Positions 30,900 through 38,590 are shown, counted from the stretch's first letter. The stretch: DNA of 64,000 nt from Paenibacillus plantiphilus (GCF_927798095.1 NZ_CAKMMF010000016.1:62001-126000), one strand, 5' to 3'. The notes: a model not told the origin generated them from the letters alone. Translations and numbers: made by a program.

Positions 30900-31652
30900 A
30901 TGAAAAAAATGTGGATGTTTATTGGCCTCATATCATTACTGGTTGCAATAATCTTTGTTATTATAGCGGCTATATCTGCAATAATAAAGAATAATAAAGC
31001 CAAGAAAAACTTTATTATTTCCGGTATTGCATTCGTAGTTTTCTTTGTTGCAGTTGCGGCTAGCTCAGATCCAGCGTCACAAGAAGTTACAAAGAAAGAA
31101 GAACCACATGTAAAGGAAAACGTTATTCCAAAAAAAGAAACTGAAATAAACGAATCGGTCGCAGTGGATTCACAATCCGCAATTGTAAATACCACGCCTA
31201 AAAAAGAACCAACCGAAGCAGAGTGGCAAGCCAGTTATAGAGAGATCCTACTAAAAGAGGCCAGCAGATATCTTGAATTGACCCATAAAAAAACAATAAC
31301 CGCTGCAAGCAAAGCAGCGTCGGTTAAAGTTTTAAAGAAATATACCGAAAAACTTACTGGCGAAGACGAAGAAAAATTCGAAAAATTAACTTCATTGATC
31401 CAGAAAGATAATTTTGATAAAGCTAAACAATTATATTTATCTTTAGGTGGAAAAAAATCGATTTTTGCTGCACCGAATAAAAAAGCAGCAAATACTAAAG
31501 AGTCAACTACGAAAAAAGAAACTGTGAAGAATAACGTTACATATAAGAATTGTACACAAGTAAAAGCTGCTGGAGCTGCACCACTTCATAAAGGTGATCC
31601 GGGGTACAGCCGGAAGCTTGATAAAGATGGCGACGGAGTAGCATGTGAATGA
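30900..31652 (+). CDS. Membrane protein with C-terminal excalibur calcium-binding domain
   Basis: A 250-residue protein, one of the few plus-strand genes. Two hydrophobic helices occupy the first 55 residues. A Lys/Glu-rich middle follows, with a helical stretch at about 105-170. The C-terminus is an excalibur-type domain: NCTQVKAAGAAP, then a DKDGDGVACE loop resembling an EF-hand. Such domains are usually extracellular, often with nucleases or surface proteins. ATG at 30900 or 30909 are both possible; the second is better spaced from GAGAG. It is AT-rich compared with genes before 30 kb. Function unknown. Confidence 0.75.
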   Translation: MKKMWMFIGLISLLVAIIFVIIAAISAIIKNNKAKKNFIISGIAFVVFFVAVAASSDPASQEVTKKEEPHVKENVIPKKETEINESVAVDSQSAIVNTTPKKEPTEAEWQASYREILLKEASRYLELTHKKTITAASKAASVKVLKKYTEKLTGEDEEKFEKLTSLIQKDNFDKAKQLYLSLGGKKSIFAAPNKKAANTKESTTKKETVKNNVTYKNCTQVKAAGAAPLHKGDPGYSRKLDKDGDGVACE

Positions 31653-31717
31653 TAGCATTAAAGCAGAAGGGAAATCGATCATGAAGTAGGGCTGTTTGTA
31701 AACATTAAAAAAAGACC

Positions 31718-31815
31718 CTAAGCTGCAAGCTGGTTCCGGTACGCTATCGGAGCCAGCTTGTTTAGTTTCAATTGAATACGCTCGTAACTATAATCTATAA
31801 TCATGAATAAAGGCA
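31718..31815 (-). pseudogene. C-terminal remnant of an IS3-family (IS150-group) transposase
   Basis: On the minus strand the frame reads YERIQLKLNKLAP-IAYRNQLAA followed by TAG at 31718-31720. This is the characteristic C-terminal tail of IS150-type transposases. Upstream the frame loses similarity within about 30 codons, so only the tail survives. Confidence 0.75.
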
Positions 31816-31861
31816 TGAATGCGCTCTTAAAAAACGGCTATAGCGAGTTGTCCGCTATAAT

Positions 31862-31919
31862 TCCCCAAAAACGACTAATGGCTTCGCCCCCTGAAAACAA
31901 AGGGCGAAGCCACTAGTCA
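31862..31919 (-). terminator. Strong terminator, probably the displaced native glmS terminator
   Basis: GACTAGTGGCTTCGCCC pairs with GGGCGAAGCCATTAGTC with one mismatch around a short loop, then GTTTTTGGGG on the minus strand. No minus-strand gene ends nearby apart from the mobile island. Before insertion at attTn7 this sequence would have lain just downstream of glmS, in the right orientation to end its transcript. Confidence 0.7.
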
Positions 31920-31972
31920 TAAATTGTTCGATGTAATCCTAAACTGTCTTATTTTCATTATAATCAGCAGAG

Positions 31973-31977
31973 CGAGC
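31973..31977. repeat. 5-bp target-site duplication, copy 1 (CGAGC)
   Basis: CGAGC immediately precedes the TGT that begins the left end of unit B. The same 5-mer lies between units B and A (34993-34997) and after unit A (47680-47684). Confidence 0.75.
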
Positions 31978-32075
31978 TGTTCGCGAATAATAAAGTTGGA
32001 AACCATCAGTTGCCGATGAGTCTGGCTATGTAATTACGGCGCATAGGTAGGTCTCGAAAATAAGTTGGAAACCGG
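31978..32075. repeat. Left end of unit B with two TnsB-like sites
   Basis: AATAATAAAGTTGGAAACC at 31986-32004 and AAAATAAGTTGGAAACC at 32057-32073 are direct repeats 70 bases apart. A weaker match, AATCAGTTGGAAGCC, lies at 32141-32155 inside the last codons of the Argonaute gene and may be a third site. Confidence 0.7.
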
Positions 32076-32114
32076 CGGCTTAGTAAATCGCTGATTCGTC
32101 TTTATATTACGTTA

Positions 32115-34238
32115 CTATACAAAATGAAGTGTATCGCCGGAATCAGTTGGAAGCCATTGTCGGTTGAAAAAGGTCGAGCTTAAATCAGCATAATGAGTTG
32201 TAATAGGGAGCCGACATTTTAACAGTGATCCGATATGCATAAATGACAGATTGTATATGTCCTGAATGATCGCTTCCATTGGTAGGCTCCCCTTTTTCTT
32301 TACGATCTTAATGGGTTGTGCGGTTCCGACACGTGGATGCGGATTCGTAGCAATGAGATATGCTAAATTATCTTTAACATAACAGAGTCCTGATTTGGTC
32401 TCCCACCCTTGCTTATCGACGTTTAGTGCCATCCGCCGGTTTGTTTTCTTAATAATCTCTACCATGTCATACTCTACATCAAGACTGTTCATTACCTCAT
32501 CTAGGCTGTTTAAATCCTCCCGGCAGAAACCGTCCCGATGAAATGTAATGTGCCTCGGCTTTTCATTATAATGGCTCTGATATTGATCCAGTGCTGAATA
32601 TACAATTTGACACATTGTCTCATGACGAATTTTCTCGCCTGCTTCACTAGATGTATTCGCTCTGCTCGATAAGACTCTGCCGTCCTTGCCAACGACCTGA
32701 ACAATGCCAGCAGAATGCCTTCCCCCTTCATGGGAGACATCAAGTCCGATAAAACAGTCGGAAGATAGGGATGAACTTAGCACCCAAGGCTGAATACCCG
32801 ATTTTGAATATAGTCCAAGAAGTAGATTTCCAATGATATAGTCGTCCGCTTTTTGAAGGGTTTCCATTGTTATAAATTGAGTAGGTACGGCGGCGTTTCC
32901 TCCGAATTCCTTTTTTATTGCGTCGTACCACATCCCTGCAATTTTCTCAGTGATAATTACGAGGGTTAGTTCTTGAAATGAACTTTTTGTAAGCTCCTTA
33001 AGCAGTACGGCAAACTGGTGCGGATTCGTAAAATCGATTGTTTTATTACGATATGAGCCTGATTTCTTCATTATGGAAAGTGAAACGCCCCATTTGTAGG
33101 ACAATGCACTTAACTTTTCATTAAATGCTGTTATGGCGTCAAGTTTCGTATCGATTAATTCAGGATACACAAGTAAATTAATCGATACAGCTTGTGGTGC
33201 AACAACGCCGCCTTTGTCAAGACCCGATTTAAGCTGCGATTGTATAATACCTTTTCCGAATGCTAAGTTCGGGTTTAGTAACTGTTTTACGTTATATCCA
33301 TTTTGCTGAACCAGCAACTTCGATTTGGAAAAAGCAAGCTTATCGTTTCGCGCCAGGATTTTCTGTATCTCTTCTAATAGAATCTTAATTTTTTGATTTG
33401 CGTTTTGTTTATAGACATCCGATGTTTGGCGTACCACGGCAGTAGGAAGAGACTCAAAGGTTAGCTCTTTTTGCAACATTGCAGGAGCATATGCAGCACG
33501 AAGACCATTATTCATTTTTAGATAAACAACTGGCATCTTCGGATCGAGTTTTTCAACCTTCCATGCTTGTTTTCTTTCCTTTACGAAATAATCAATTACC
33601 GATTGATTAAGTTCCGGTATTACATCACTAATTGTAGCTTCTGATACTTCCTCGAGTTGATAATGTAAATTGTTATATTTATCAACTACTCGTTCACCTT
33701 TAATAATTGCATTCGACTTCATCAAATCATATATAGATTCGTTCGTTCTGAAACTATGATGTAGATCGAATCCGATTGTGATTGTACCTCTGATATTAAT
33801 TGTAACATCACATTGGATCACCCTATGGATTGAAACGCCTTGTACGACTTTTTCAGCTTTCAGCCATGTAAACCTACGACTTCCAGCAGCTATTTCATTT
33901 CTTGGCTGAATACTCTCAAGCCTGCGTAGAATAAGTCGCTCTAATATTTCACGTTCAGTTGGAATCGAAGGGTTTATTGGTCGGCATTCATAATTAGTGA
34001 ACGTGTAGTCTCCCCAATCTTTAATAGGCTCCCAGCTTGCAATAAACTGTTCATAAAAATCGATAACTTGCGACTTATTTAACCTCCGTAAAGCAGAGCA
34101 TGCTTGCCCGTTTTCATTATGTTGTTCAAATACATTACGGACAGGCATTGTATATAAATGAATCGTAAGATCATTTGTATTCGTATCTGATTCCCATTCT
34201 GTAAGAATATGATGTGTTGTTAAGGTGTTTGTGCTAAT
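32115..34238 (-). CDS. ago: Long prokaryotic Argonaute (DNA-guided nuclease family)
   Basis: Counting from the ATG at 34148 it has 677 residues. N domain, PAZ-like region (about 165-235, ending AYAPAMLQKEL), MID (about 325-450) and PIWI are all recognisable. The catalytic tetrad is intact: Asp470 in CFIGLDVSHE, Glu505 in AGEKI, Asp539 in TFHRDGF, Asp655 in THYADLSS. YSKSGIQPW marks the MID-PIWI border. It most resembles KmAgo-type mesophilic enzymes (from memory). The ATG at 34148 lacks a ribosome site. The frame stays open another 30 codons to an ATT at 34238, with AAAGGAG just upstream, and the added residues (ILTEW...DLTIHLYTMP) look like the missing first strand of the N domain. An ATT start or a lost start is therefore likely. 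No partner nuclease or helicase gene adjoins. Confidence 0.9.
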   Translation of the reverse strand: MSTNTLTTHHILTEWESDTNTNDLTIHLYTMPVRNVFEQHNENGQACSALRRLNKSQVIDFYEQFIASWEPIKDWGDYTFTNYECRPINPSIPTEREILERLILRRLESIQPRNEIAAGSRRFTWLKAEKVVQGVSIHRVIQCDVTINIRGTITIGFDLHHSFRTNESIYDLMKSNAIIKGERVVDKYNNLHYQLEEVSEATISDVIPELNQSVIDYFVKERKQAWKVEKLDPKMPVVYLKMNNGLRAAYAPAMLQKELTFESLPTAVVRQTSDVYKQNANQKIKILLEEIQKILARNDKLAFSKSKLLVQQNGYNVKQLLNPNLAFGKGIIQSQLKSGLDKGGVVAPQAVSINLLVYPELIDTKLDAITAFNEKLSALSYKWGVSLSIMKKSGSYRNKTIDFTNPHQFAVLLKELTKSSFQELTLVIITEKIAGMWYDAIKKEFGGNAAVPTQFITMETLQKADDYIIGNLLLGLYSKSGIQPWVLSSSLSSDCFIGLDVSHEGGRHSAGIVQVVGKDGRVLSSRANTSSEAGEKIRHETMCQIVYSALDQYQSHYNEKPRHITFHRDGFCREDLNSLDEVMNSLDVEYDMVEIIKKTNRRMALNVDKQGWETKSGLCYVKDNLAYLIATNPHPRVGTAQPIKIVKKKGSLPMEAIIQDIYNLSFMHIGSLLKCRLPITTHYADLSSTFFNRQWLPTDSGDTLHFV

Positions 34239-34745
34239 CTCTGTTCACTCTCCTTTATCTGTATAATTACATCTGCCATCTCTTAACTATACAATATATC
34301 CCAATGCACTTCTATCCCTATCATACTTAATGAATGCTCGTCTTTATATTAACGGCGAAAAAATAAAAGTGGACCGATATCATGTTATTGCTAGATGTCT
34401 ATATATGATACCATTCGTATCTATTTCCAAAGATATTATCAATACACGAGAAATAAAGTTGGTAACTGTCCCCATTAATATTATCATCATTGTCTGCCTT
34501 ACACGGCAGTACTTTTTTATATCCATTTACCTTATGGATGATTTTTCATTGATATGAAGGATATAGTTGATTCATGTCGAAATTCTGGAGATCAAGAAAT
34601 TTTTGAAATCTCCTTTTTTCCAAAACTAAAAAAGTTTTTGACAATTAAAGAATTAAACGTTATCGATCTTATTGTAACTTCGATATTCAGGATATGTACA
34701 ATTCATATCATCAGTCGAAACTACACGAGTTGGGCGTAACGACCG
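34239..34745. other. AT-rich stretch between Argonaute and the unit B right end
   Basis: The two plus-strand open frames of 61-75 codons here resemble nothing and lack ribosome sites, so I do not call them genes. AAATAAAGTTGGTAACT at 34451-34467 and AAAATAAAAGTGGACC at about 34359-34374 look like further TnsB-type sites, possibly from another decayed end. A ribosome site for Argonaute (AAAGGAGA on the minus strand) lies at 34249-34256. Confidence 0.5.
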
Positions 34746-34991
34746 CCTATGGCCAACTTTTCTTCTTTCATGGTAACACCCCGCATTTTCGGTAATGTTA
34801 TCATGATTGCACTTTTCTCATTTGATTTTCGGATAAATCTGACTTTCTCACCGAGGTTCAACTCTATCAGCTCCAGAAAACAAAAATACCCCGTAATTAG
34901 TTACAATTACGGGGTTCAAGCTCATGATGTCTGTTATTCGGAGTAAATGCTGAAGCACCCAGCTAGTCTAATACTTTATTTTCACTGAACA
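34746..34991. repeat. Deleted copy of the unit A right-end region
   Basis: 34746-34817 equals 47064-47135, and 34818-34981 equals 47444-47607, by direct reading. The 308 bp between these blocks in unit A, most of the xre gene, are absent. The copy keeps the first codons of both the 119-residue gene and xre, and the CCCCGTAATT inverted repeat. Of four right-end TnsB sites only one (34965-34982) remains, explained by recombination between the identical first and fourth sites. Confidence 0.9.
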
Positions 34992-34992
34992 A

Positions 34993-34997
34993 CGAGC
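34993..34997. repeat. 5-bp target-site duplication, copy 2 (CGAGC)
   Basis: CGAGC lies directly between the right tip of unit B and the TGT left tip of unit A, serving both insertions. Confidence 0.75.
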
Positions 34998-35150
34998 TGT
35001 ACGAAGAAAATAAAGTTGTAGACTGGAGTTGTTGATTTGACGCGGTTTTTGAGTTTGAAAATCGTCAGCTTTTGAGAAATAAGTTTTAGACTTACACTTA
35101 GGAGATTATTCTAAAAACCTAAATACAAAAAAATAAAGTGTTAGACTCTT
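34998..35150. repeat. Left end of unit A with three TnsB-like sites
   Basis: Sites: AAAATAAAGTTGTAGACT at 35007-35024, AAATAAGTTTTAGACT at 35077-35092 and AAATAAAGTGTTAGACT at 35131-35147. The tip is TGTACGAAG. Spacing of 70 and 54 bases is similar to Tn7L. Confidence 0.85.
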
Positions 35151-35159
35151 AAAAAAATA

Positions 35160-35187
35160 TGGATCCAAATCTCAAATTTGAATCCAC
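35160..35187 (-). terminator. Terminator of the methylase gene
   Basis: GGATTCAAAT and ATTTGGATCC pair with one mismatch, followed by a run of T on the minus strand. It ends the cargo operon just inside the left transposon end. Confidence 0.75.
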
Positions 35188-35192
35188 TCGAT

Positions 35193-36044
35193 CTACACAA
35201 TCTGTAAAAACTCTCGAAACTTTCCTGTCTCTGTTTTATTTGAAAAAAACATGAATTCTTGTCCTTTAGTAGGGGTTGCTATTGAATAATTTAAATAATA
35301 TTTTGTATGAAGCTGTTTATGATAAAGTTCTTCAATTTGATTAGCAATATCATAGGTTAGTATCCAGTATCTGTTCCTCATCTTTGTTTGTATAATCTTC
35401 GCCAACTCAACATGGTCTTCATGCGAATAAAAATTTGTATATAAATCAGGCCCCCTATCATAGTACGGCGGATCAAAAAAGGTAAGCGAGTATCGCGTTT
35501 TCTTAATCTCCTCCTCAATAAAATCCTTTGCATCATAATTACAAACCTTTATTTGATTAGAAAAAGAGGCAATTAGTCTAATTCTTTTAGTAATAGCTTC
35601 TTTGTTAAACCGACAATCTAACTTATCAGTTTTATCTTGGTTCTTACCACCGATGACACCTGCTTTAATAATTCCTGATCTGTTAGTTCGATTCATGAAA
35701 AGTGTTGAAAAGGCCAAAGATAACTCATCAATACTATCTTTTTGTTTTTGAATTTCTCGTTGAATGTACCATTCATTCATATTAATTGGAGTATCTTGTA
35801 TAAGTTGAATTAATCTTTCTGGTTGAGTAACAATTATATTCCATAAAGCATAAATTCCTCGATCATAATCATTAATAATTATTTTTTTGACATCTTGATT
35901 AATAAGCAAGCGAAGAGCAACAGCAGCCCCTCCCGCAAATGGCTCTATATATGTTGATATATTGTTTATATTCACAAGATGCTTGATGTAATTATAAGTT
36001 TTATCTTTACCACCTGGATATCTTAATGGAGATAGGATGGCCAT
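35193..36044 (-). CDS. DNA adenine methylase, D12/Dam class
   Basis: A 283-residue N6-adenine methyltransferase of the alpha (Dam-like) class. The SAM-binding elements SPLRYPGGKDKTYNYI and YIEPFAGGAAVALRLL and the catalytic FFDPPYYDRGPDLY motif are in the expected order. The start at 36044 follows GAGGTGATC; a GTG four codons earlier lies inside that site. It is AT-rich, lies 59 bases after the ParB-like gene on the same strand, and ends close to the left end of unit A. Paired with that gene it could form the modification half of a restriction-like system; recognition sequence unknown. Confidence 0.92.
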   Translation of the reverse strand: MAILSPLRYPGGKDKTYNYIKHLVNINNISTYIEPFAGGAAVALRLLINQDVKKIIINDYDRGIYALWNIIVTQPERLIQLIQDTPINMNEWYIQREIQKQKDSIDELSLAFSTLFMNRTNRSGIIKAGVIGGKNQDKTDKLDCRFNKEAITKRIRLIASFSNQIKVCNYDAKDFIEEEIKKTRYSLTFFDPPYYDRGPDLYTNFYSHEDHVELAKIIQTKMRNRYWILTYDIANQIEELYHKQLHTKYYLNYSIATPTKGQEFMFFSNKTETGKFREFLQIV

Positions 36045-36103
36045 GGTTGTGATCACCTCAATGTAATAATAGCAGACTTCATTCCTGCTTGGCCAGCGAA
36101 AAC

Positions 36104-37969
36104 TCAGACTAACAGTAAGTAGTTATGGAACAATACTAAGAGCGGTGTAATTCTTAAATTTACTCTTTCCACTAATTCATCATACATGGCAGCATAACTA
36201 CTATGAGTTATTAGATTTAAATAATCATATAATTTATCAGATTCTATAGAACCCAATAAATTCTTGATAGCTTGATACCTTAGCTTGTTATCACCATTAC
36301 ATATCTGAGTCAGTAACGTCCTTTCAGATAAATGTTCAATTAAGAAATTTAAATTCTGTTTAGGGTTACCATGGTTTCTAAGACTTTTGTCTTTTATCAC
36401 TTTTTCTATAGATAACTCTAACAACTGCCTCACTGATGAAGCAATCATGTATCTATAGTCCTGAGCATTCTCTAGCGATTGAATCTCATTGATTAACATA
36501 TTAACAGTATGATTTATATTGATATTCACTTCGCCATCAGTAAATGCAGCAAGTGACTTGAAAAACTCATTCTTAGGTTGATTAATTTTGATGCCTTTGC
36601 TGGATAGAGAAACGTTAATTTCAATGCTCTTCGAAACAGAGTATCCGTTATTTTCTAATTTAACCTGTATGGCATAAGTTCCGATCTGTGCATCTCCAGA
36701 AAAAATGTGATTCTCTTTTATTAAGTTCCCATCCGAATTAAAGATTACTCTGTCCTTTAAATCTTCCCCATTAGAATCAGTTGCAACTTCAACTAATTCT
36801 ATTAAGTCGTAATCATTATATAATTTCAGGGATTTTTTAGTGGATTTTAAGTTTAAAACGAGAGAATACGTCCCAGTTCCACTGCCTGCTCCACCTGTTC
36901 CAGCGCCAGCTCCGCCAGCTCCGCCAGCTCCACCACCAGCTCCGCCTGTTCCACCACCAGCTCCGCCTGTTCCACCACCAGCTCCGCCTGTTCCACCACC
37001 AGCTCCGCCTGTTCCACCACCAGCTCCGCCTGTTCCACCACCAGTTCCGCCTGCTCCACCACCAGCTCCGCCTGCTCCACCACCAGCTCCGCCTGCTCCA
37101 CCACCAGCTCCGCTTGTTCCGCCGCCAGCTCCGCTCTCATCATCAGAACCTGTATCGATATTAATTGGTAGAATATTCACAAAAAAATTGCTAGCTAATT
37201 CAGCAGTATACACATCTCCAACTGTCGCTTTATTTGAAATAAAAAATTCAACCATTTCGCAAACCTTATCAAAATTTTTTGGGTTATCCAAATCAACCTT
37301 TATACCACGCTCTAAATTAAATATTCTAGTTCTAATATCTAGAAAGCCAAATATACGTTCGAATGTGGTAGCGTAACCTTCGTTTTTTATTTTTCCATAG
37401 AGTTCTTTATTATTTGGATCGGCTTCAAGTTTTCTGTAGATCATATTCCCTAAGTTGAATTGTTGTCCAATAAATTGAGCAGTAAATGTATCTTTTTCGT
37501 TGGAACTCCATGTAATCTGACCTGCACCTGACTGTTCCCCAGAATGAAGTTTTATTACATGATTTGCCATCGCTTCAGGATCTGAATAAACTTTAGTATA
37601 GAGAGATAAACCTTCAACATCGACACTATGCTTTACTTTTTCTATAAAACGATAAGTACTTGGATACTTTGCTTTTATAAGTTCTGCTGTATCATTCATT
37701 AGCAGTTTTAATGCTGTCAATCTTCTATTTCCGTCATAAACAATGTATTCATCGTTAGTATGTAGTACGATAAAATCCTCCAGAACCCCTCCAGTTTCTA
37801 TAATATCCTGAATAAGCGCTTCTAATTTTTTAGGGCCCACTTTTTTCAACTCAAAAAAAGTTAAGATGGCCTCTTCTTCACTATTTACATGTTTGGGAAA
37901 CCTAGGGTTTGTCTTTGATAATGTTAATTCAGCCGCAAACATCTCTTTGGCTATTGGCCGTTCATACAT
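36104..37969 (-). CDS. ParB/Srx-domain protein with glycine-rich linker and unknown C-terminal domain
   Basis: A 621-residue protein in three parts. Residues 1 to about 270 carry a ParB/sulfiredoxin-like fold with YIVYDGNRRLTALKLL (Asp79 to Arg83), a nuclease-like motif in this superfamily. Residues about 279-365 are almost pure Gly/Ala/Thr in seven-residue repeats. Residues about 366-440 look like an Ig-like beta-sandwich (TYSLVLNLK to IEINVSL), followed by a helical C-terminus of about 170 residues. AGGAGG lies eight bases before the ATG. With the adjacent methylase it may form a defence pair carried as Tn7 cargo; this is inference, and I recognise no exact family for the whole protein. Confidence 0.75.
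   Translation of the reverse strand: MYERPIAKEMFAAELTLSKTNPRFPKHVNSEEEAILTFFELKKVGPKKLEALIQDIIETGGVLEDFIVLHTNDEYIVYDGNRRLTALKLLMNDTAELIKAKYPSTYRFIEKVKHSVDVEGLSLYTKVYSDPEAMANHVIKLHSGEQSGAGQITWSSNEKDTFTAQFIGQQFNLGNMIYRKLEADPNNKELYGKIKNEGYATTFERIFGFLDIRTRIFNLERGIKVDLDNPKNFDKVCEMVEFFISNKATVGDVYTAELASNFFVNILPINIDTGSDDESGAGGGTSGAGGGAGGAGGGAGGAGGGAGGTGGGTGGAGGGTGGAGGGTGGAGGGTGGAGGGTGGAGGGAGGAGGAGAGTGGAGSGTGTYSLVLNLKSTKKSLKLYNDYDLIELVEVATDSNGEDLKDRVIFNSDGNLIKENHIFSGDAQIGTYAIQVKLENNGYSVSKSIEINVSLSSKGIKINQPKNEFFKSLAAFTDGEVNININHTVNMLINEIQSLENAQDYRYMIASSVRQLLELSIEKVIKDKSLRNHGNPKQNLNFLIEHLSERTLLTQICNGDNKLRYQAIKNLLGSIESDKLYDYLNLITHSSYAAMYDELVERVNLRITPLLVLFHNYLLLV
36885..37135 (-). repeat. 21-base tandem repeats encoding a glycine-rich linker
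   Basis: The plus-strand unit CCACCACCAGCTCCGCCTGTT (21 bases, written here as one unit only in part: CCACCACCAGCTCCGCC plus TGTT) recurs about nine or ten times with T/A/C variants. Each is seven codons, giving GAGGGTG-like peptides. GC-rich repeats stand out inside an AT-rich gene and are prone to in-frame length change. Confidence 0.9.
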
Positions 37970-38052
37970 TAATGCTTCCTCCTAACATACTAGTACTATT
38001 TCACTATATTATTCGACATTGTTCCACATGTTCCTTTATTATCCACCTGTTT

Positions 38053-38264
38053 TCAGATTAGTTTCTCATTGATTCTGTATGCCCATCCCTTAAGGTAACC
38101 TGCTACATTTAACCATTTTTCTGAACTAATCCATCCATTAGATGCTTTATTTCATATTCCATTACCTTAGGAGTAATATCGTGCAAAGGTTGTACTACAA
38201 GCGTCGAGATAGAAAAACCATCCGGCCGCGCAACCTCAATAATGTTTTTCCCGTAGGCTCGGTC
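38053..38264 (-). pseudogene. Degenerate C-terminal fragment of a second tnsE
   Basis: Minus-strand translation gives IIEVARPDGFSISTLVV, PKVMEYEIKHLMDGLVQKNG and then a stop. In a shifted frame it continues YLKGWAYRINEKLI and stops at 38053. These match, in order, IVEVARPDNWSISTLIL, FKVIERNIKQLLDGLVQKGG and SVKEWANRLISKL of the intact tnsE just upstream. So a diverged tnsE copy was here and decayed. The cargo pair lies beyond it, suggesting the left part of unit A came from another Tn7 relative. Confidence 0.85.
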
Positions 38265-38515
38265 CATCACACCGTGAAGGCACTTTAAGCTGCTTTATAG
38301 AGTAATGTACAGGAAAAAGGACGCTGTAAGCCGCATGATCGACGCCGGAACGGTAGCTATCCATTGCTCGAATGCAGCCATACACCAATATTGCAGCAGA
38401 TGATAACCGTAAACTTACGCGCATTATCTTCGTTATCGGCACCTTATACTGCAGATTTAACTTCCTCTGGCGTCAGAATCAATTGAAGGATGGACAGGAT
38501 CGTGGTAGGCTTTTT

Positions 38516-38590
38516 CATGGAGTCGCCACCTTTCGGTTGAGTTTGTGTGGGTACAAACATTTTACCGAGTTGGCGACTCTTTTTCTTACA
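38516..38590 (+). terminator. Nested inverted repeat with T-run
   Basis: GAGTCGCCA and TGGCGACTC bracket a region that also holds CGG/CCG and GTTTGT/ACAAAC complementary pairs, followed by CTTTTTCTT on the plus strand. No plus-strand gene ends here, so it may be a leftover terminator or insertion-sequence end. Confidence 0.5.

Larger units (their letters stand above)
31653..31977. other. Gap left of the Tn7-like island: IS remnant and hairpin
   Basis: No intact gene. It holds an IS3-family transposase tail (31718-31815, minus), a long hairpin terminator (31862-31919, minus), and an AT-rich segment ending in the 5-bp repeat CGAGC at 31973-31977, which abuts the left end of the island. Confidence 0.7.
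31978..34992. mobile_element. Tn7-like unit B: degraded, composite, carrying Argonaute
   Basis: The left end begins TGTTCGCG at 31978, with TnsB-like sites at 31986-32004 and 32057-32073, 11 and 81 bases from the tip; unit A's left end uses the same spacing. The right part (34746-34991) is a copy of unit A's right end lacking 308 bp of the xre region and three of four TnsB sites. It ends CACTGAACA plus one extra A before CGAGC. No tns gene remains; the Argonaute gene is the only intact gene. Left-end sites end GGAAACC whereas A-type sites end AGACT, so the unit looks like a fusion of two related elements. Probably immobile now. Confidence 0.7.

Noticed and set aside
34330-34739. Two small plus-strand frames (75 and 61 codons)
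   Set aside because: No ribosome site, no recognisable domain, AT-rich sequence with transposon-end debris.
36840-37376. 178-codon plus-strand frame rich in Pro
   Set aside because: It is the antisense of the Gly-rich repeat gene; Gly codons read as Pro on the other strand, and the real gene has a good ribosome site and flanking domains.
38236-38442. 68-codon minus-strand frame next to the tnsE fragment
   Set aside because: It runs out of phase with the tnsE-like translation and resembles nothing; probably part of the decayed segment.
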